Assembly (NCBI GenBank): GCA_012934845.2
Contig: WNNJ02001825.1
Coordinates: forward strand, 30,506-94,505
Direction of reading: 5' to 3'
Length of the DNA stretch: 64,000 bases
From: Pomphorhynchus laevis
Taxonomy: Eukaryota > Acanthocephala > Palaeacanthocephala > Echinorhynchida > Pomphorhynchidae
Part shown: in pieces, positions 10,901-22,116 of the stretch
Numbering within the stretch: position 1 is the first letter of the stretch
Layout: each line of letters begins with the position of its first letter
Translations under genes and position numbers: made by a program
Notes under the pieces: model-generated
Told to the model about the DNA's origin: nothing
The model's database searches: none
Seen by the model: only the letters and a program-made list of their open reading frames with translations

Positions 10901-13900
10901 CATATGTTTTAACAAAAATTTCCTCTTTTCTTTGATTTAACTAAAATAATTCTTTATCGATAATGGATCATTATCAACTATTTAAAAGATTCTATACAAT
11001 TTAAATTTATATCAAGTTAAAATTTAAAATTGAAATTTAAAATAAAAGCCAATTTGTATAAATTCAATAATAAATAACAGACGACATATTACGAATAAGT
11101 ATAAAAAGTTATCAGGAGGAATGGCAATGTTATCAGGTTTCGGATTCTACGTAGCAGCGGGGCGAAGATACTAGATAATAAAATTTCCTCAGATGAAATA
11201 CGTCATTAGCATTTATTTGGCTTTGCTGCTATGTTGTGTTGAAGAATAGGGTCGAAACCTGATAACATGACATTTCCTCCTAATGACCTATTATCCATAT
11301 TCTGATACAACGTCTGTTATTTATTACTCAATTCATAAAAATTGACGTTTATTATAAAAATTAATTATTTATAATTATTTAAATTTTATTTTAAATTTTA
11401 ACTTGATATAAAAAGTCTTATAACAACTATTTTTTGTATAAAATACAATAATCAACAAAATATTATTAAAAATAAATTTAAACTATTGAGTGGGAAAGTT
11501 TTATAGATGGATAATAAATAATATACTTTGTATTAAAACAATAACAAGGCGAAATAGTTCAAAAGGATATCTTTTTGTTTTATTTCCATAAAAATATTAT
11601 TTATTGAAACAGATTTTTGTTGTGTCGAGGAATCGGTTCGAAACCTGATAACATGACATTTCCTCCTAATGACCTATTATCCATATTCTGATACAACGTC
11701 TGTTATTTATTACTCAATTCATAAAAATTGACTTTTATTATAAAAGTCAATTTATATATATTTAAAGTCAATTTATTATATTTTTATTTAAAAATATTTT
11801 TTATATTTTTAAAAAATATTTTTAAAGTTAGCATGAATGCTCGCTTTAGAAATATTAAGTATTTTTTCGCTGTTTTATTGTATTCAAGCTTTTCCAGCTT
11901 AAGGATCCAAGTCAACCTAATGATGAAGGAATTACGGCGTTGCACAATGCCGTTTGTGCTGGTAACTTTCATTGTGTGGAGTATCTTGTAAAATGTGGAT
12001 GTGATATCAATTTCGCCGATAATGATGGCTGGTACGTTTGCTATTCAATTTAGTTTAAAAAATTATTTTCTCAAATAATTATTTTTCAATCTATGACGCA
12101 AAATTACTATTTTGTCTATGGAATTAAAAAATTATCAACTTTTATATTTTTGATGCTTTTTATTGTATTTAATGTTTACATTTTGATATCTGATATTTAG
12201 TTTGAAATATTTTTTGTTTGAACAAACAATTCTGTGAACAATTTTTATTTGAACAAAATCATTATTTATATTATCAACGGGTAATCTGCATTTTTACATT
12301 TTTTGGTATTTTTTTGTCATATGATGCTAAACACTTGCTTATGATATTGACTTATTTAATATATTAATTAAAGCTATATTTAAGTTATATTTTAGTTATA
12401 ATATAACTAAAGCATAAATTCCACATGTTAATGTCAAAGTACAATTATAATAAACTCATGAATTTTTGAGTGTTTAAGGTTAGACTTATATATTTATTGT
12501 TAATTATTTAATTTAATAAATATTCTGATTTCATAAATAAATATTCTGATTTAAAGTGGTCACTTGCCTGAAATCACTTCGGGCAAAGTCAATCGTATAT
12601 GAATAAAAGAATAAAATAGAATAAATGAATTATTTTAAACTTATGATCTTCCTTCAATTTCGTTCTTTAACCCATATATATATTTGAAGTATTTAATTAA
12701 AGATTTTTAATTAATTACTGATTTTTCTTTAATTATACAATATGTGAAGTATTTAATTAAATAAAATTATTAAAATATATAATTATATTTTTATAATGTA
12801 ATTACATTTTATTTAAGTATTATATAATATTATATAATACTAAATGTATATTTAATGTCTTTAATGATTAATATAAATGAGTAATAAAATTACTCATTCA
12901 TATGCTACTTTTAAATTCAGGACACCGTTACATTGTGCTGCATCATGCAACAATCTTACAATGATTAGTTTTTTGGTTGAACATGGTGCTTCAATATTTG
13001 CTCAAACAGGTAACGATTCCGAAATTCCACAAGAGAAATGTGAAATTGATGAAGAAGGTTACGACGAATGCTACGAATATCTAGCAGGTATAAAAACAAT
13101 AACTTAAAGGTTTAATTGATTTTATTTATATGCTCCTATATTTATAGAATTTAATAAAAATTAAAAAACCTTTTAATTTATTTATAAATAAATAATTTAT
13201 TTTAAATTCATTAAATGTTTCGTTATTAAGGAAACATGCTTTAATAGGGTGACGGATTTTTTTACACGCAATAGAAAAATCGACAAATATTAGCTGACTG
13301 ATTTTAGCGTTTGTTTTTAGATGTCAGAGAGAAACTTGGTACTCATAATGACGGACTTGTATATGCCTTGTACGACCACAAACCTGATAATCCTGATGAA
13401 CTTGAGATAAAAGTTAATCAAAAACTAAAGATACTCCGGAAAGGAGATTCGCATGAAAGTGAATGGTGGTGGGCAGAAGATATTGAAACTGGATCTTTAG
13501 GATACTCTCCAAGAAACTATTTGGGGGTGAGCAACGTGTTGATATTTTACAGTTTTAACGTAAAAAATCTGAATACAAGTTCATTATGTGAATGAACATT
13601 GTGCCATTCACTTACAATGCAAATACTTTAAAAGATTACCAAATCGAAATATAATCTGGCTGATTTCGTATTTTGAGGTAGCATATGGAATTTACCTCAT
13701 TTTTAGTGAATGAACATTGTTCCATGCACTTACAGTGCCTATACTTTAAAACAAAGGTGACCAATTTGAAGCGCCAATTTCCCTTTCAGAGAATATCAAA
13801 TGCACCAATTTTTGTTGCAATAACCCACACATTTTTCAAATATTTGCTCTTTTCAATCAAAAATGTTGAAAAATATATATAACTTTGTTTTCGTTAATAA

Positions 13901-16477
13901 GTAAAGTGTTCAAACTAACATTTGGAAATAATTTTAAAATAACTAAAATTTTTAATAACAACTTTATAAGAAAAATCCTGTCTTTATTAAAAAGATAATG
14001 CGCCATCGCGCATCGTCCAATGCGGCACATGTAGCGCATTCGCCATGAGTTGGCACATCTAGTTTAAAAGATTACCAAATCAAAATCGAATCTGACTTAT
14101 TGTTACCACGACTATCCGTAACTAATTAGTTTAATTAAAGAATATTGCATTTTTGTGACTAATTCAAAAGGAACAGCTTAGTCTGAATTCAGATTAATAC
14201 CAAAAAATCATTGTTGTACTATAACTAGATAATAATAGATTTTTGAAATGCTTAAAACAACTTAAAATTATTTTTGAAATCATTTAGTTATTTTTATAAC
14301 TAAATGATAATAGATTTTTTAAATGTCTAAGCGATTTAAAATTCTTAGTTTGAAAATTGAAATTCATAGTTATTTCCGAATTTAAAAGAAAATTATCACA
14401 TTTTTAACGTTAATTATGAAGGTAATAGGAAGTCTATAATATAAAGACTATATAAGTCAATATAAAATATATTTTAAAATATATAGATTCCGTTAGCTGA
14501 TCTGATTTAGGCAGTTACCGTTGATAAATACAGACCTATTAGTCTAATAAGTCAAAGTGTGATAGCACATTAATCGCCTGATATTTTAACCTACTGCTTT
14601 ACGTCTATTGTTTATCATATTATTATAATAAGCATTAAACATATTCGTTAAACAATTTTTAAATATTCACTAACTAATATTTTACTAAAAAATGATATTA
14701 TATCAATATTTCAAAATCTAAAAATGCTTGTTTACGTTTTCATTTTAACTTGATTTAAATTATATAAAATCTTTTGTAATTATTTATTATTTATAATTAT
14801 TTAATTATAATAATTATAATAATTACAATACGTAGACTCAGTTAGCTGATCTGATTCATGAATACCCAAATCTAGAGTCTAAATTATTAGGTATAAATTT
14901 TATAATTAATTCTTTAATTCATTTAAGTAATTGAATTTTACAGACATAATGATCACTGATCACTAATCCTATTCGTGTACCCTACAAAAGCTTTATCCTG
15001 ATCACTAGATCAATTTACAATCAGCGTGCATGTTATTTAGTGAAATTACTCGTAGTTAAAGAATTTATTCGAATATAATCCCAATTGAGTTTAACCTCGA
15101 ATAAGATATGAGTATCTATAACATTACATAAAAATAACAAAATGATAAAATTACAATTATTAACATTAATTATAAATAATTAAGTATTTTAAAATATACA
15201 AATTAAAAACGTAATTTTATTATTAAATATCTGTATGTAATTAAAAATGACAACGCAAATATTAATTTAACAGATTTTTATAATATTCAATTTGATAAAT
15301 TTCGTAATAATATGCTTGGTCATATTTACTTTTATTCTATTGCTATAAATTATAATTTAGTAGACAATATAATGTTTAATAAATAATATTATTAATTATT
15401 AATATAATTTTTTAAATTTTATTTATTTTAGTAAATATTTTTCAAAAAGTTTAGTAAATTTAAAAAATTTATTTTTATGTAATGTCTAAAGCACAAAAAT
15501 CATGAAAAGTTTTAAATTGACATTTTAAGTCAATAAAACACCAATTTTGTCCATGGATTAGAGTTATTTGATATCTAGAATAACAGCTACAACAGATGTA
15601 GCTGATAAAGTAATTTATAAAACTTATTTATAATGTTGTTATTGACTTTCTTTTGCCAACACATAATTAACGTAATCTGTTAATTACTCTAAAAATAAGT
15701 AAACGGTTAATTATGATTAATTAATCAATAATTACTCAAATATGATATCATACAATAATTTTATATTTAAATTGAATTTTAAAATGATGCCATCAAAGTG
15801 CAGTTTTATTATTAAATAATAATTTAAATAATATTTTATTTAATAAAAATTCTTTAAAAAATATTTAATTAAGAATTATGTAATTCTTTAAATAATTCCC
15901 AAGTAATTTTTGGTTATGCAAATAAATTATCTCTACTATAATTGCTATAACGTTCCCTAAAATGCCCTCAATGTAATCGCTTTTATTCGAAATTATTTAT
16001 TTTTATTTCAATATTTTAATTAAAATAAATGTTCAAAAAAAATAAAATTTGATTGCAAAATCAATATCCATATGTAATAAACAAATTTTGTATTTAGTTG
16101 TGACTCTTAACTTTAGCCTAATTTGTATCGTCTACTAAATCTCCTTAGGATCTGTATTATTTTCATTCCACACTTTTAAAAAATATTCTTACCTTTTGTT
16201 TATTTATGAATGCAATTTTGATTCTTAGGAAGAATTGCTTATCTTAATTGCTTATCTTGAAGAATCGCACTAGCATTGATCCAAATTTATCGCTTGAATA
16301 GTTAGAAACAATTTAGATTTCGTATACCTTCAAATGTTTAAAGTATTAAAGTATTTCCAATATTTTACAAGTAAATGACGAAACATTTTTAAGATTATTT
16401 GAAATATTGCATTTATCTATTATATTTTATTAATTTAGCTTTACCCACGCGTTCCACCAATACAGATCACTGAATAA
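4949..16477 (+). CDS. PPP1R13: ASPP-family regulator (apoptosis-stimulating of p53 protein), seven exons visible, 5' end missing
   Basis: ASPP proteins bind p53, NF-kB p65 and PP1 through C-terminal ankyrin and SH3 domains. Exons, all GT-AG and phase-consistent: 4949-5255, 7315-7544, 9122-9826, 11898-12031, 12921-13087, 13321-13526 and 16439-16477 (stop TAA). Exon 1 here has ELTINELQEMSVRQQHQI, the conserved start of the ASPP coiled coil; exon 2 continues it (VSKRIDELNKQIE). Exon 3 ends with the linker VRFDPIAILLDAAVEGELDL. Exons 4-5 hold ankyrin repeats (NDEGITALHNAVCAG; TPLHCAASCNN). Exon 6 is the SH3 domain with ALYDH, EWWWAE and PRNYLG; the last exon supplies LYPRVPPIQITE then stop, matching the ASPP ending LYPR. 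The upstream RA-domain exons and start codon were not found. The middle (exon 3) is shorter and less proline-rich than in vertebrate ASPP1/2. Confidence 0.95.
5973..6006. repeat. Perfect 15-bp hairpin, 4-nt loop
   Basis: AGTCGGAACTTTATT and its exact reverse complement are separated by CTTC. It lies in the first visible ASPP intron. Confidence 0.9.
6251..6292. repeat. Perfect 19-bp hairpin, 4-nt loop
   Basis: AAGCATTTAGACAAATGCT and its exact reverse complement flank GGAA. Part of the arm (GACAAATGCT) also occurs at about 6013, just after the previous hairpin. Confidence 0.9.
6311..7085 (+). CDS. Candidate two-exon nested gene or alternative ASPP terminal exons
   Basis: Inside the first ASPP intron, 6311-6424 is preceded by TTTCAG and followed by GTAAAT. 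It is open as 38 codons with a Met at 6317 (MTVKQPESDNVSPDP ...) and ends in phase 0. 6993-7085 follows TTTATTTAAG, is phase 0, and reads TESKHFIQYNVAINAANADI to a stop. Joined they give a 61-residue polar protein. The phase does not fit the ASPP donor at 5255 (phase 1), so they are unlikely to be cassette exons of the main form; a small nested gene or an alternative 3' end using another donor is possible. No homolog recognised. Confidence 0.3.
7889..8551. mobile_element. Non-autonomous element with about 55-bp terminal inverted repeats
   Basis: The left end CATTGTGACGTGGAGGGTG and right end (reverse complement CATTGTGACGTGGAGAGAA) pair over about 55 bp at roughly 80%. A second left-end-like block at about 8190-8260 shows an internal duplication. 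Each half contains a 9-bp hairpin CAGGTGTAT/ATACACCTG (8031-8052, 8326-8347). About 110 bp just left (about 7770-7888) reappears right of the element (about 8700-8815). No transposase; small ORFs in it are not convincing. It lies in an ASPP intron. Confidence 0.75.
10125..10460 (+). repeat. Dispersed repeat family A, three tandem copies of about 130 bp
   Basis: TCTAATCCTTATTCTGATAC (third copy TCTTATAC) followed by ATCATCTGTTATTTATTAG recurs three times, separated by AT-rich spacer ending TTATTATTTTCCCTCC. Inside the intron between ASPP exons 9122-9826 and 11898-12031. Confidence 0.8.
10547..10811 (-). CDS. Antisense ORF in ASPP intron, doubtful
   Basis: About 85 codons open on the minus strand, hydrophobic at the start (LVTFISVIPNLDK, TICIFSIF) and ending YANDFFYDRMTQLICVYELS then stop. 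The DNA also contains splice-like signals (TATTTCAG before ATGCATGC; GAAG followed by GTACGC). I recognise no family. It could be an exon of a nested gene or chance. Confidence 0.2.
10985..11420. repeat. Family A copies head to head (inverted pair)
   Basis: 10985-11150 reads as the reverse complement of family A (CAGACGACATATTACG, AAGTTATCAGGAGGAATGGC). 11170-11420 is a forward copy with the 5' block (TCAGATGAAATACGTCATTA) and CTGATAACATGACATTTCC. The central GC-rich spacer is CTACGTAGCAGCGGGGCG. Confidence 0.75.
11618..11745 (+). repeat. Family A, near-identical partial copy of 11250-11370
   Basis: CGAAACCTGATAACATGACA through TTATTACTCAATTCATAAAA repeats the block about 390 bp upstream with hardly any change, pointing to a recent local duplication. 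Confidence 0.8.
13527..16438. other. Last ASPP intron, 2.9 kb, no gene seen
   Basis: Strongly AT-rich. It holds a short direct repeat (GTGAATGAACATTGT at about 13590 and again about 13708, then similar sequence) and two TTAGCTGATCTGAT motifs (about 14490 and 14840) that match the tail of family A. A decoy terminal exon at 14991 is discussed among rejected items. Confidence 0.6.
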
Positions 16478-16586
16478 TTGTTCGCCAATTTTCATTTACA
16501 TATTGCAGTTGTCTAGATATTTGTCGATGTGTACTTATGTATTTATGTTTCTTTGGTTTTGATTTTTTTATCTTAAACATTTTTTT

Positions 16587-16592
16587 AATAAA
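16587..16592 (+). promoter_or_regulatory. Poly(A) signal for ASPP
   Basis: AATAAA, 110 bp after the ASPP stop codon and before the next candidate exon, suits the end of that transcript. Confidence 0.5.
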
Positions 16593-16646
16593 ACAATTAA
16601 TAATTTCATTCTGACTGGTTTATTTATCATCAATTCACTTATCTAG

Positions 16647-18325
16647 TGTCCGCCTTTTGCAAGGTGAATTCGGTCGCATGGCGTAAGTGTCGTAATTTTA
16701 TTTTACAAATTTTAAATTTTTTTAATATAAGCTAAAAATATAGGTGAAAACATTTAAACCTTCGTATTTACAATAATAAAATTACATTTCCTTTTTATTT
16801 ACTGATAGCCAAACCACTTTTAGGTAGCATTTGATTTTAATTTTTTATTCTTGAATTTAACACATATTTGTTATAAATAATGCATAGTTTAAACAAATTT
16901 AGCGACGCTGTATATAATTGGCTTACAAATGGCTTGCATGTACAATTTGAGTGCACAAATTATAAGCGCACAAGTCCTACATCACTTTATATCCATAACT
17001 ATATTGATAGAACTTAATATTACTATTTTAAATATAACTATTTTGCACTCGTTGCGCATTACACTCGATTTAGATTAAAAAATTGTAAAATTTTAGCTGT
17101 AAAATATAAAACAATCGAAAGAAATTTGACCCATAAAACAATGGTAGGAATAATTTATATTATTCCTACCTGTAACTAACTGTAAATGATTCGTTATCAT
17201 AATTGCAAATTTGATCAGCATTTGAATTAATTAATTATTAATATAATTTATCAATAATACCTATTAGTAAATACTCAATACCTTAATAATTGATATTTAC
17301 CGAAATTAACCAACATTCGTACATTTTTCATTAAACGAGCCAACGGATATTCACACTAGTTAAGGATTTTATTGAAAATATCTATCAGATGAGTATAAGT
17401 TTTAAATTGTCATTCAAATTTTATGATTGAATATTCAAATAGTTTGCTAGATAAATTAAAATATTGAAATTAAAAAAATCGTGTTTGGTGTTGAAAATCT
17501 ACAGGAGGTAAGACATCTGTTTTAGAAAATAATAATTCATTAATTCTCTTGGTTTCTCCCATTCAATTAAATTTAAAAGCGACTTGACGACGGAGTTGTT
17601 TCAAAATAAATCTGTTAAGATTGATCATCAGACGCACTCAGTAATACAAATTTGATCGTTAATCTAACAAATGCGGTTGTTCAAAAGTTTATCAATTTGT
17701 ATTTGTATTTATATGAAAAGTTGTTATTGCTGACTGATCAATTATGCTAAATATAACACGTCGGCTGACCATAATTTAATTCTTTAATTTATATGTATAT
17801 CATAGAAACTCAAATACGTAATTAATGACGTCATTATCCAATAACAGATTACAAACTGGACAAAAGTATAATCGAATTGGAATTGATAGGAAAACCTGCT
17901 GTCAGATTAAAATTTGATGATAGATAAGACGAAATAACGAAATAACGAAATAACGAACCCAAGAGCCTACTCCATCAGAGTAGGCTCTTGGGTTTAAGGC
18001 TTTTGTAACATAAATGGCCTATAAAGTGTTCTTAATTAAGCGTTCATTTATTTAAACTAAGACACTTTAAATGGTAATTACAGTGAACTTAATTTATTTA
18101 TTTTATCATTCTTAATTTTATCATTTATTTCGCTATATTTCTTGAGTGCAGAGTAGGATTATCTTTGATCTACTTAATCTTTTCTCTAGCATTAAAGGAA
18201 TTGCTATATTGCCAACGCTTGATGAGAAAGCGATCGATCTTTACTTTCATAATAAACCAACTTACGGATATCAGCGAGCGGTTTTAGAATGTGGTGATTA
18301 TATGAGAAAAGCTTTAATGTCATAA
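16647..18325 (+). CDS. Last two exons of an unidentified gene
   Basis: 16647-16682 is a 36-bp exon between CACTTATCTAG and GTAAGT, an excellent donor. 18190-18325 follows a pyrimidine-rich CTTTTCTCTAG and ends at TAA. Phases fit (2 nt + 1 nt): VRLLQGEFGRMA, then IKGIAILPTLDEKAIDLYFH, then NKPTYGYQRAVLECGDYMRK and a short tail. The composition of the second exon is clearly protein-like. I cannot name the family. The upstream exons were not found and may lie within or before the ASPP gene. AATAAA occurs near 18371. Confidence 0.5.
17956..17994. repeat. Perfect 17-bp GC-rich hairpin, 5-nt loop
   Basis: AACCCAAGAGCCTACTC and its exact complement flank CATCA. It is preceded by about three GAAATAAC repeats (17930-17956). 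It lies in the intron between 16682 and 18190. Confidence 0.95.
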
Positions 18326-18869
18326 AGTTTTAGAACGTAGAATAGCTTGTTTGTTTCGAACGTTAATATATAATAAAATAATAACGAATAAATGATTCTA
18401 GATCAATAAAAGTAATTTTAATTCAAATATCAGTAAGAAATAAACTTATACGAAAGAATGCATGTAATTTTATACATTTTGAGGATGAAAATGCTCATTC
18501 TCATGCGTAATGAGTCGAAACACATTAGCAACTGACTATTTTATTTATGCCATGGTTACAGCAACATTAAAATTAATATGGAAATTACTCAAATTTACAC
18601 CTCGGTATCATAGTGGTAATGGTACATCTTTTATTGAACTTTTTTTTAAATAATTCTTATTTTTTAAAGATGCCCAACTCTTAACTACACATTAGAATTG
18701 TAGCATTGTATTTTTTCTGAGAATTTTAAAAGAAAAACTCGTAATATTTTATTTTCGAAGGAATAAAATTTCCTGATGTACTTTAATATTGTTCGAATGC
18801 ATTAACGAATTTTTTAGGATACTGTCATCAGACAAAATATCTAAACACTGTTGTGCCGGATGGACAACT

Positions 18870-19180
18870 TTTTGGAAGCCTGATAGCATAGCAGTTCTAC
18901 CTGATAACCTCTAATCATTACTATGATACATCGTCTGTTATTTAAAAGTCAATTCCTAAAAATGACTTTTTAAATTTCGATATTTTATTTTAACTTGATT
19001 TAAATTATAAAAAATTTTATAACAATTATTTATAATTATTTATTATCTAATTATTAAATTTGGATTTATTGATTTAGCATTATTTTTTCTATTTATTTTT
19101 ATTTATATTTCTTTTATTTATTGTTTATTTTATAATTATATTAAATACGTAGACTCAGTTAGCTAAGGTGATATTTAGTT
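18870..19180 (+). repeat. Dispersed repeat family A, longest copy
   Basis: Starts near GCCTGATAGCATAGCAGTT, has CCTGATAACCTCTAATCATT and ACATCGTCTGTTATTT, and ends TACGTAGACTCAGTTAGCT. This copy best defines the family at about 300 bp. Confidence 0.75.
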
Positions 19181-19804
19181 AAATCCCGCCTTTTCCGGTT
19201 ATCATATTTTGCATAACGGAAGGTATTAGTAATATACGAACGTGCTTATTCGGATTTTAGGAACCCCCCATATTTCCTTTGAATAAAAAATAAAAATTAC
19301 TTTTAATTTGTAGAAAAAATAAAATTTTGTAATGATTTTATAAATCAATAAAAGTGTAAATACTTATTACAAATTGTAAATTTAAATTAAATAATTAAAT
19401 TTAATTATAAATATGATATGTAGAAGTAATTTCTCTATTTACATATGACGGTTTGTATTTATATCAATTAATCGGAACCATTTTGGCTGAATCTAAAGTC
19501 ATATTAGAACAATTAGCAATATTAAGTTTTTTACTTATTTAATTACGACTGTATTTGAATGTAAAATCAGGATGTGTAGCAATCCCATTTGCTGCCTGGA
19601 TATACAAGTGTCACAATTGATTATTAACCTGCTTAATTAAATAGTTTAAATGCAGATTGTTTATTTATAAAATGAGGGCGTAATCCAAAATTAAATCTGA
19701 CTAATTCAATTTATGCGATTAATATTTGGCAAATTGAATTTATGTGAAAAATTTAAATTAGTTAACGAAATGTGTGCGTGATGATAATAAGATGATAATA
19801 ATAT

Positions 19805-19875
19805 GTTTGTCGAAAGCTAACAAGCAGGTAGAATCGTAATTTATCACAAACCAATGGAATTCACGTTTTGATTTA
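19805..19875 (+). repeat. 71-bp direct repeat, left copy (right copy 21669-21739)
   Basis: Both copies run from GTTTGTCGAAAGCTAACAAG to TTTGATTTA and differ at one position. They flank the Penelope RT fragment at 20260-21540. Confidence 0.9.
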
Positions 19876-20259
19876 TTTTTGCACAATTTGTCTAATTTTA
19901 TACATTAAATCATGCGAAAGTTTCGTGATTTCTAAATCTATTTTTATATGAAATTAAGTATTTCCAAGACCTATAGTAAGCTTACCAATCTATTAAGCAA
20001 ACTGTTTATGGAATTATTTGAAAAGGATAAGTCATTAGTGGTTAGTCAAGACATTATCAATGCTGTCATAGGCTTAATATTACTATTGATTTATCAAACT
20101 GATTTTTAAAATAATTGAAATCGTATTCCTAATTTAATCGCTTACTGAATAGTATAAATGAATTCTATTTAATAGAATATAATAAATTTTTATAAAAGCA
20201 ATCAAAATATGAAGATTGATGGTATCAAATATCATTTCTAAGATATTCAAGATTTATTT

Positions 20260-21540
20260 AAATACATACGATTTTAGTATAAAAATCCAATAAAACCTAG
20301 ATTCATATGTAGTGCTTTTAAATGTACATTAAAACCGCTTTCGGTTTATATTAATAAAATACTTAAAGTAATTAAAGCGCACTTCAAAAAATATTGTAGG
20401 ATAAAAGAAATGAGTACTGGTATAAAACACTATTTCAGTATTAATTCTACAAAAGAATTTTTAGAACACACAAAAGGAATAAATTTTCAAAATATAAATA
20501 CATACGATTTTAGTACGCTTTATACAAATCTAGATTTAGTAGATATTAAAGAAGTGTTAGTAATTAATCTTAATTCAAAAATATACATATATTTTAAATA
20601 ATTATAACGCCTTATCTAACAAAAATTAAAAATCAAATAAATTATTTAATAATTAAATTTTGATTTAGCATTATTATGTTTTGTTTATTTTATATTATGT
20701 TTTGTATTTGAATAAGATACTATAATCAAATTTCATTAGATAAATATTTTACTAAAGTTTTTTTTATTAAAGTATGATTTGTCGTATTAGTACTCGCTTT
20801 AGAAATATAAAATTTGTAACGATATTGGCTTTCTTCGAAATCATTGTAATAATTTAATAGATACATTTAAAACTAGCTTACGGGTATAAATTTTATCAGA
20901 GGAAATACGTTATTAGATTGTATTTGGGTCGAGTAATAATGATCGAGAAAGTTCCTCTCGATAATCTGAATTATAGAAAATCTTAATATACTTTCATATT
21001 ATTACATGTAATTATACATGCAATAATATATCATTAAACCATCAAGTAAATATAAATATATGGATAAAATTGAATTAATAGAATCCTTAAATATTTTGAT
21101 AAATCAAAATTATTTAAAAGTAGGGACATCTATATTTAGACAAGTAAAAGGTGTTCAATGGGTAATAGTAGCCCAATTATAGCTGACTTGTTTTTAAGCT
21201 TTATAGAATATGAATTTGTTCATAACTGTGTAAAAACTAAATCTAAACTATATAAATATATGAAATATATGTTTCGATACATTGATGATATATGTGTATT
21301 TAATTCTAATAATTTTTATTCAATTAGTGAACAAATTTATCCAGAAAGCCTTATTCTTAACAAAACCAATATTAATGATAAAGAAGGTGTATTCTAGATA
21401 TGAACATTAAATTAACATTAACTAAAACTACTATTAATTTATATCGTAAAGATGACATATTTAAATTTACAAGAAAAAATATTTACATTACAAGAAACAA
21501 AAATTTGCATTAAGCATGCTATGCAATATAGAAAGAAATT
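20260..21540 (+). mobile_element. Penelope-like element, RT fragment
   Basis: Contains TYDFSTLYTNLDLVDIKEVL (RT motif A region with the F/YDxSxLYTN signature of PLEs), GNSSPIIADLFLSFIEYEF (motif B) and FRYIDDICVF (motif C, catalytic DD), then the segment shared with 1-210. The frame is broken in several places and neither the N-terminal region nor the endonuclease is adjacent. An AT-rich block separates motif A from motif B. Same family as the fragments at 1-210 and probably 43745-44400. Confidence 0.85.
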
Positions 21541-21741
21541 ATATAATTTTTAATAGTAAATTTATATTTTACTTCCGGTTGGGATCACTCTAAGACCACA
21601 ATGTATATTTATGAATCAGAATTTCTGATATGTTAGTAGATATTAGAAATTCTTATTCATATATATAGGTTTGTCGAAAGCTAACAAGCAGGTAGAATCG
21701 TAATTTATCACAAACCAATGGAATTCACGCTTTGATTTAGC

Positions 21742-21960
21742 ATGTATTTGATATACATGTATTGCTTAAAAGATACTTTTAACCAATACATGGTAAAAAG
21801 ATAGATTTAATCAAAAAGATTAAATCTTTTTAATCTTTAATCAAAAAGATTCTTTTTGATTAAAAGATACTAAAACTAAATTAATTAATTGAATTTCTGA
21901 ACGTATTTATTCATATTTTTAAAAATTATGTAAGTTATGTGGTTAAGATTCATTGGTTAA
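21742..21960 (+). repeat. Dispersed AT-rich repeat, second copy at 25620-25760
   Basis: ATGTATTTGATATACATGTA and AATTAATTAATTGAATTTCT, followed by TATTTATTCATATTTTT, occur in the same order in both places. Within this copy are overlapping palindromes, e.g. TTTAATCAAAAAGA paired with its complement across one base (about 21838-21868). Confidence 0.6.
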
Positions 21961-22116
21961 GAATTGCTTAACTAAAATAATAAACAATAACACAGATTTT
22001 ACTTAACGCTTGGGGATTTGCTCCCTTCTTCAATTGTCATTATACTGAACACTTATAACTTTTTATTTAAGAAAAAGTTATGTATATATACATAACATGT
22101 TTTATCAAAATATTTA

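Noticed and set aside
14991-15008. Possible last ASPP exon reading LYPDH then stop after an ACAAAAG acceptor
   Set aside because: Phase fits, but the acceptor lacks a pyrimidine tract, and 16439-16477 has a good acceptor and encodes LYPR as in other ASPP proteins.
18598-18640. tRNA gene starting CCTCGGTATCATAGTGGTA
   Set aside because: Only the acceptor/D-arm-like half is present; no anticodon or T arm follows.
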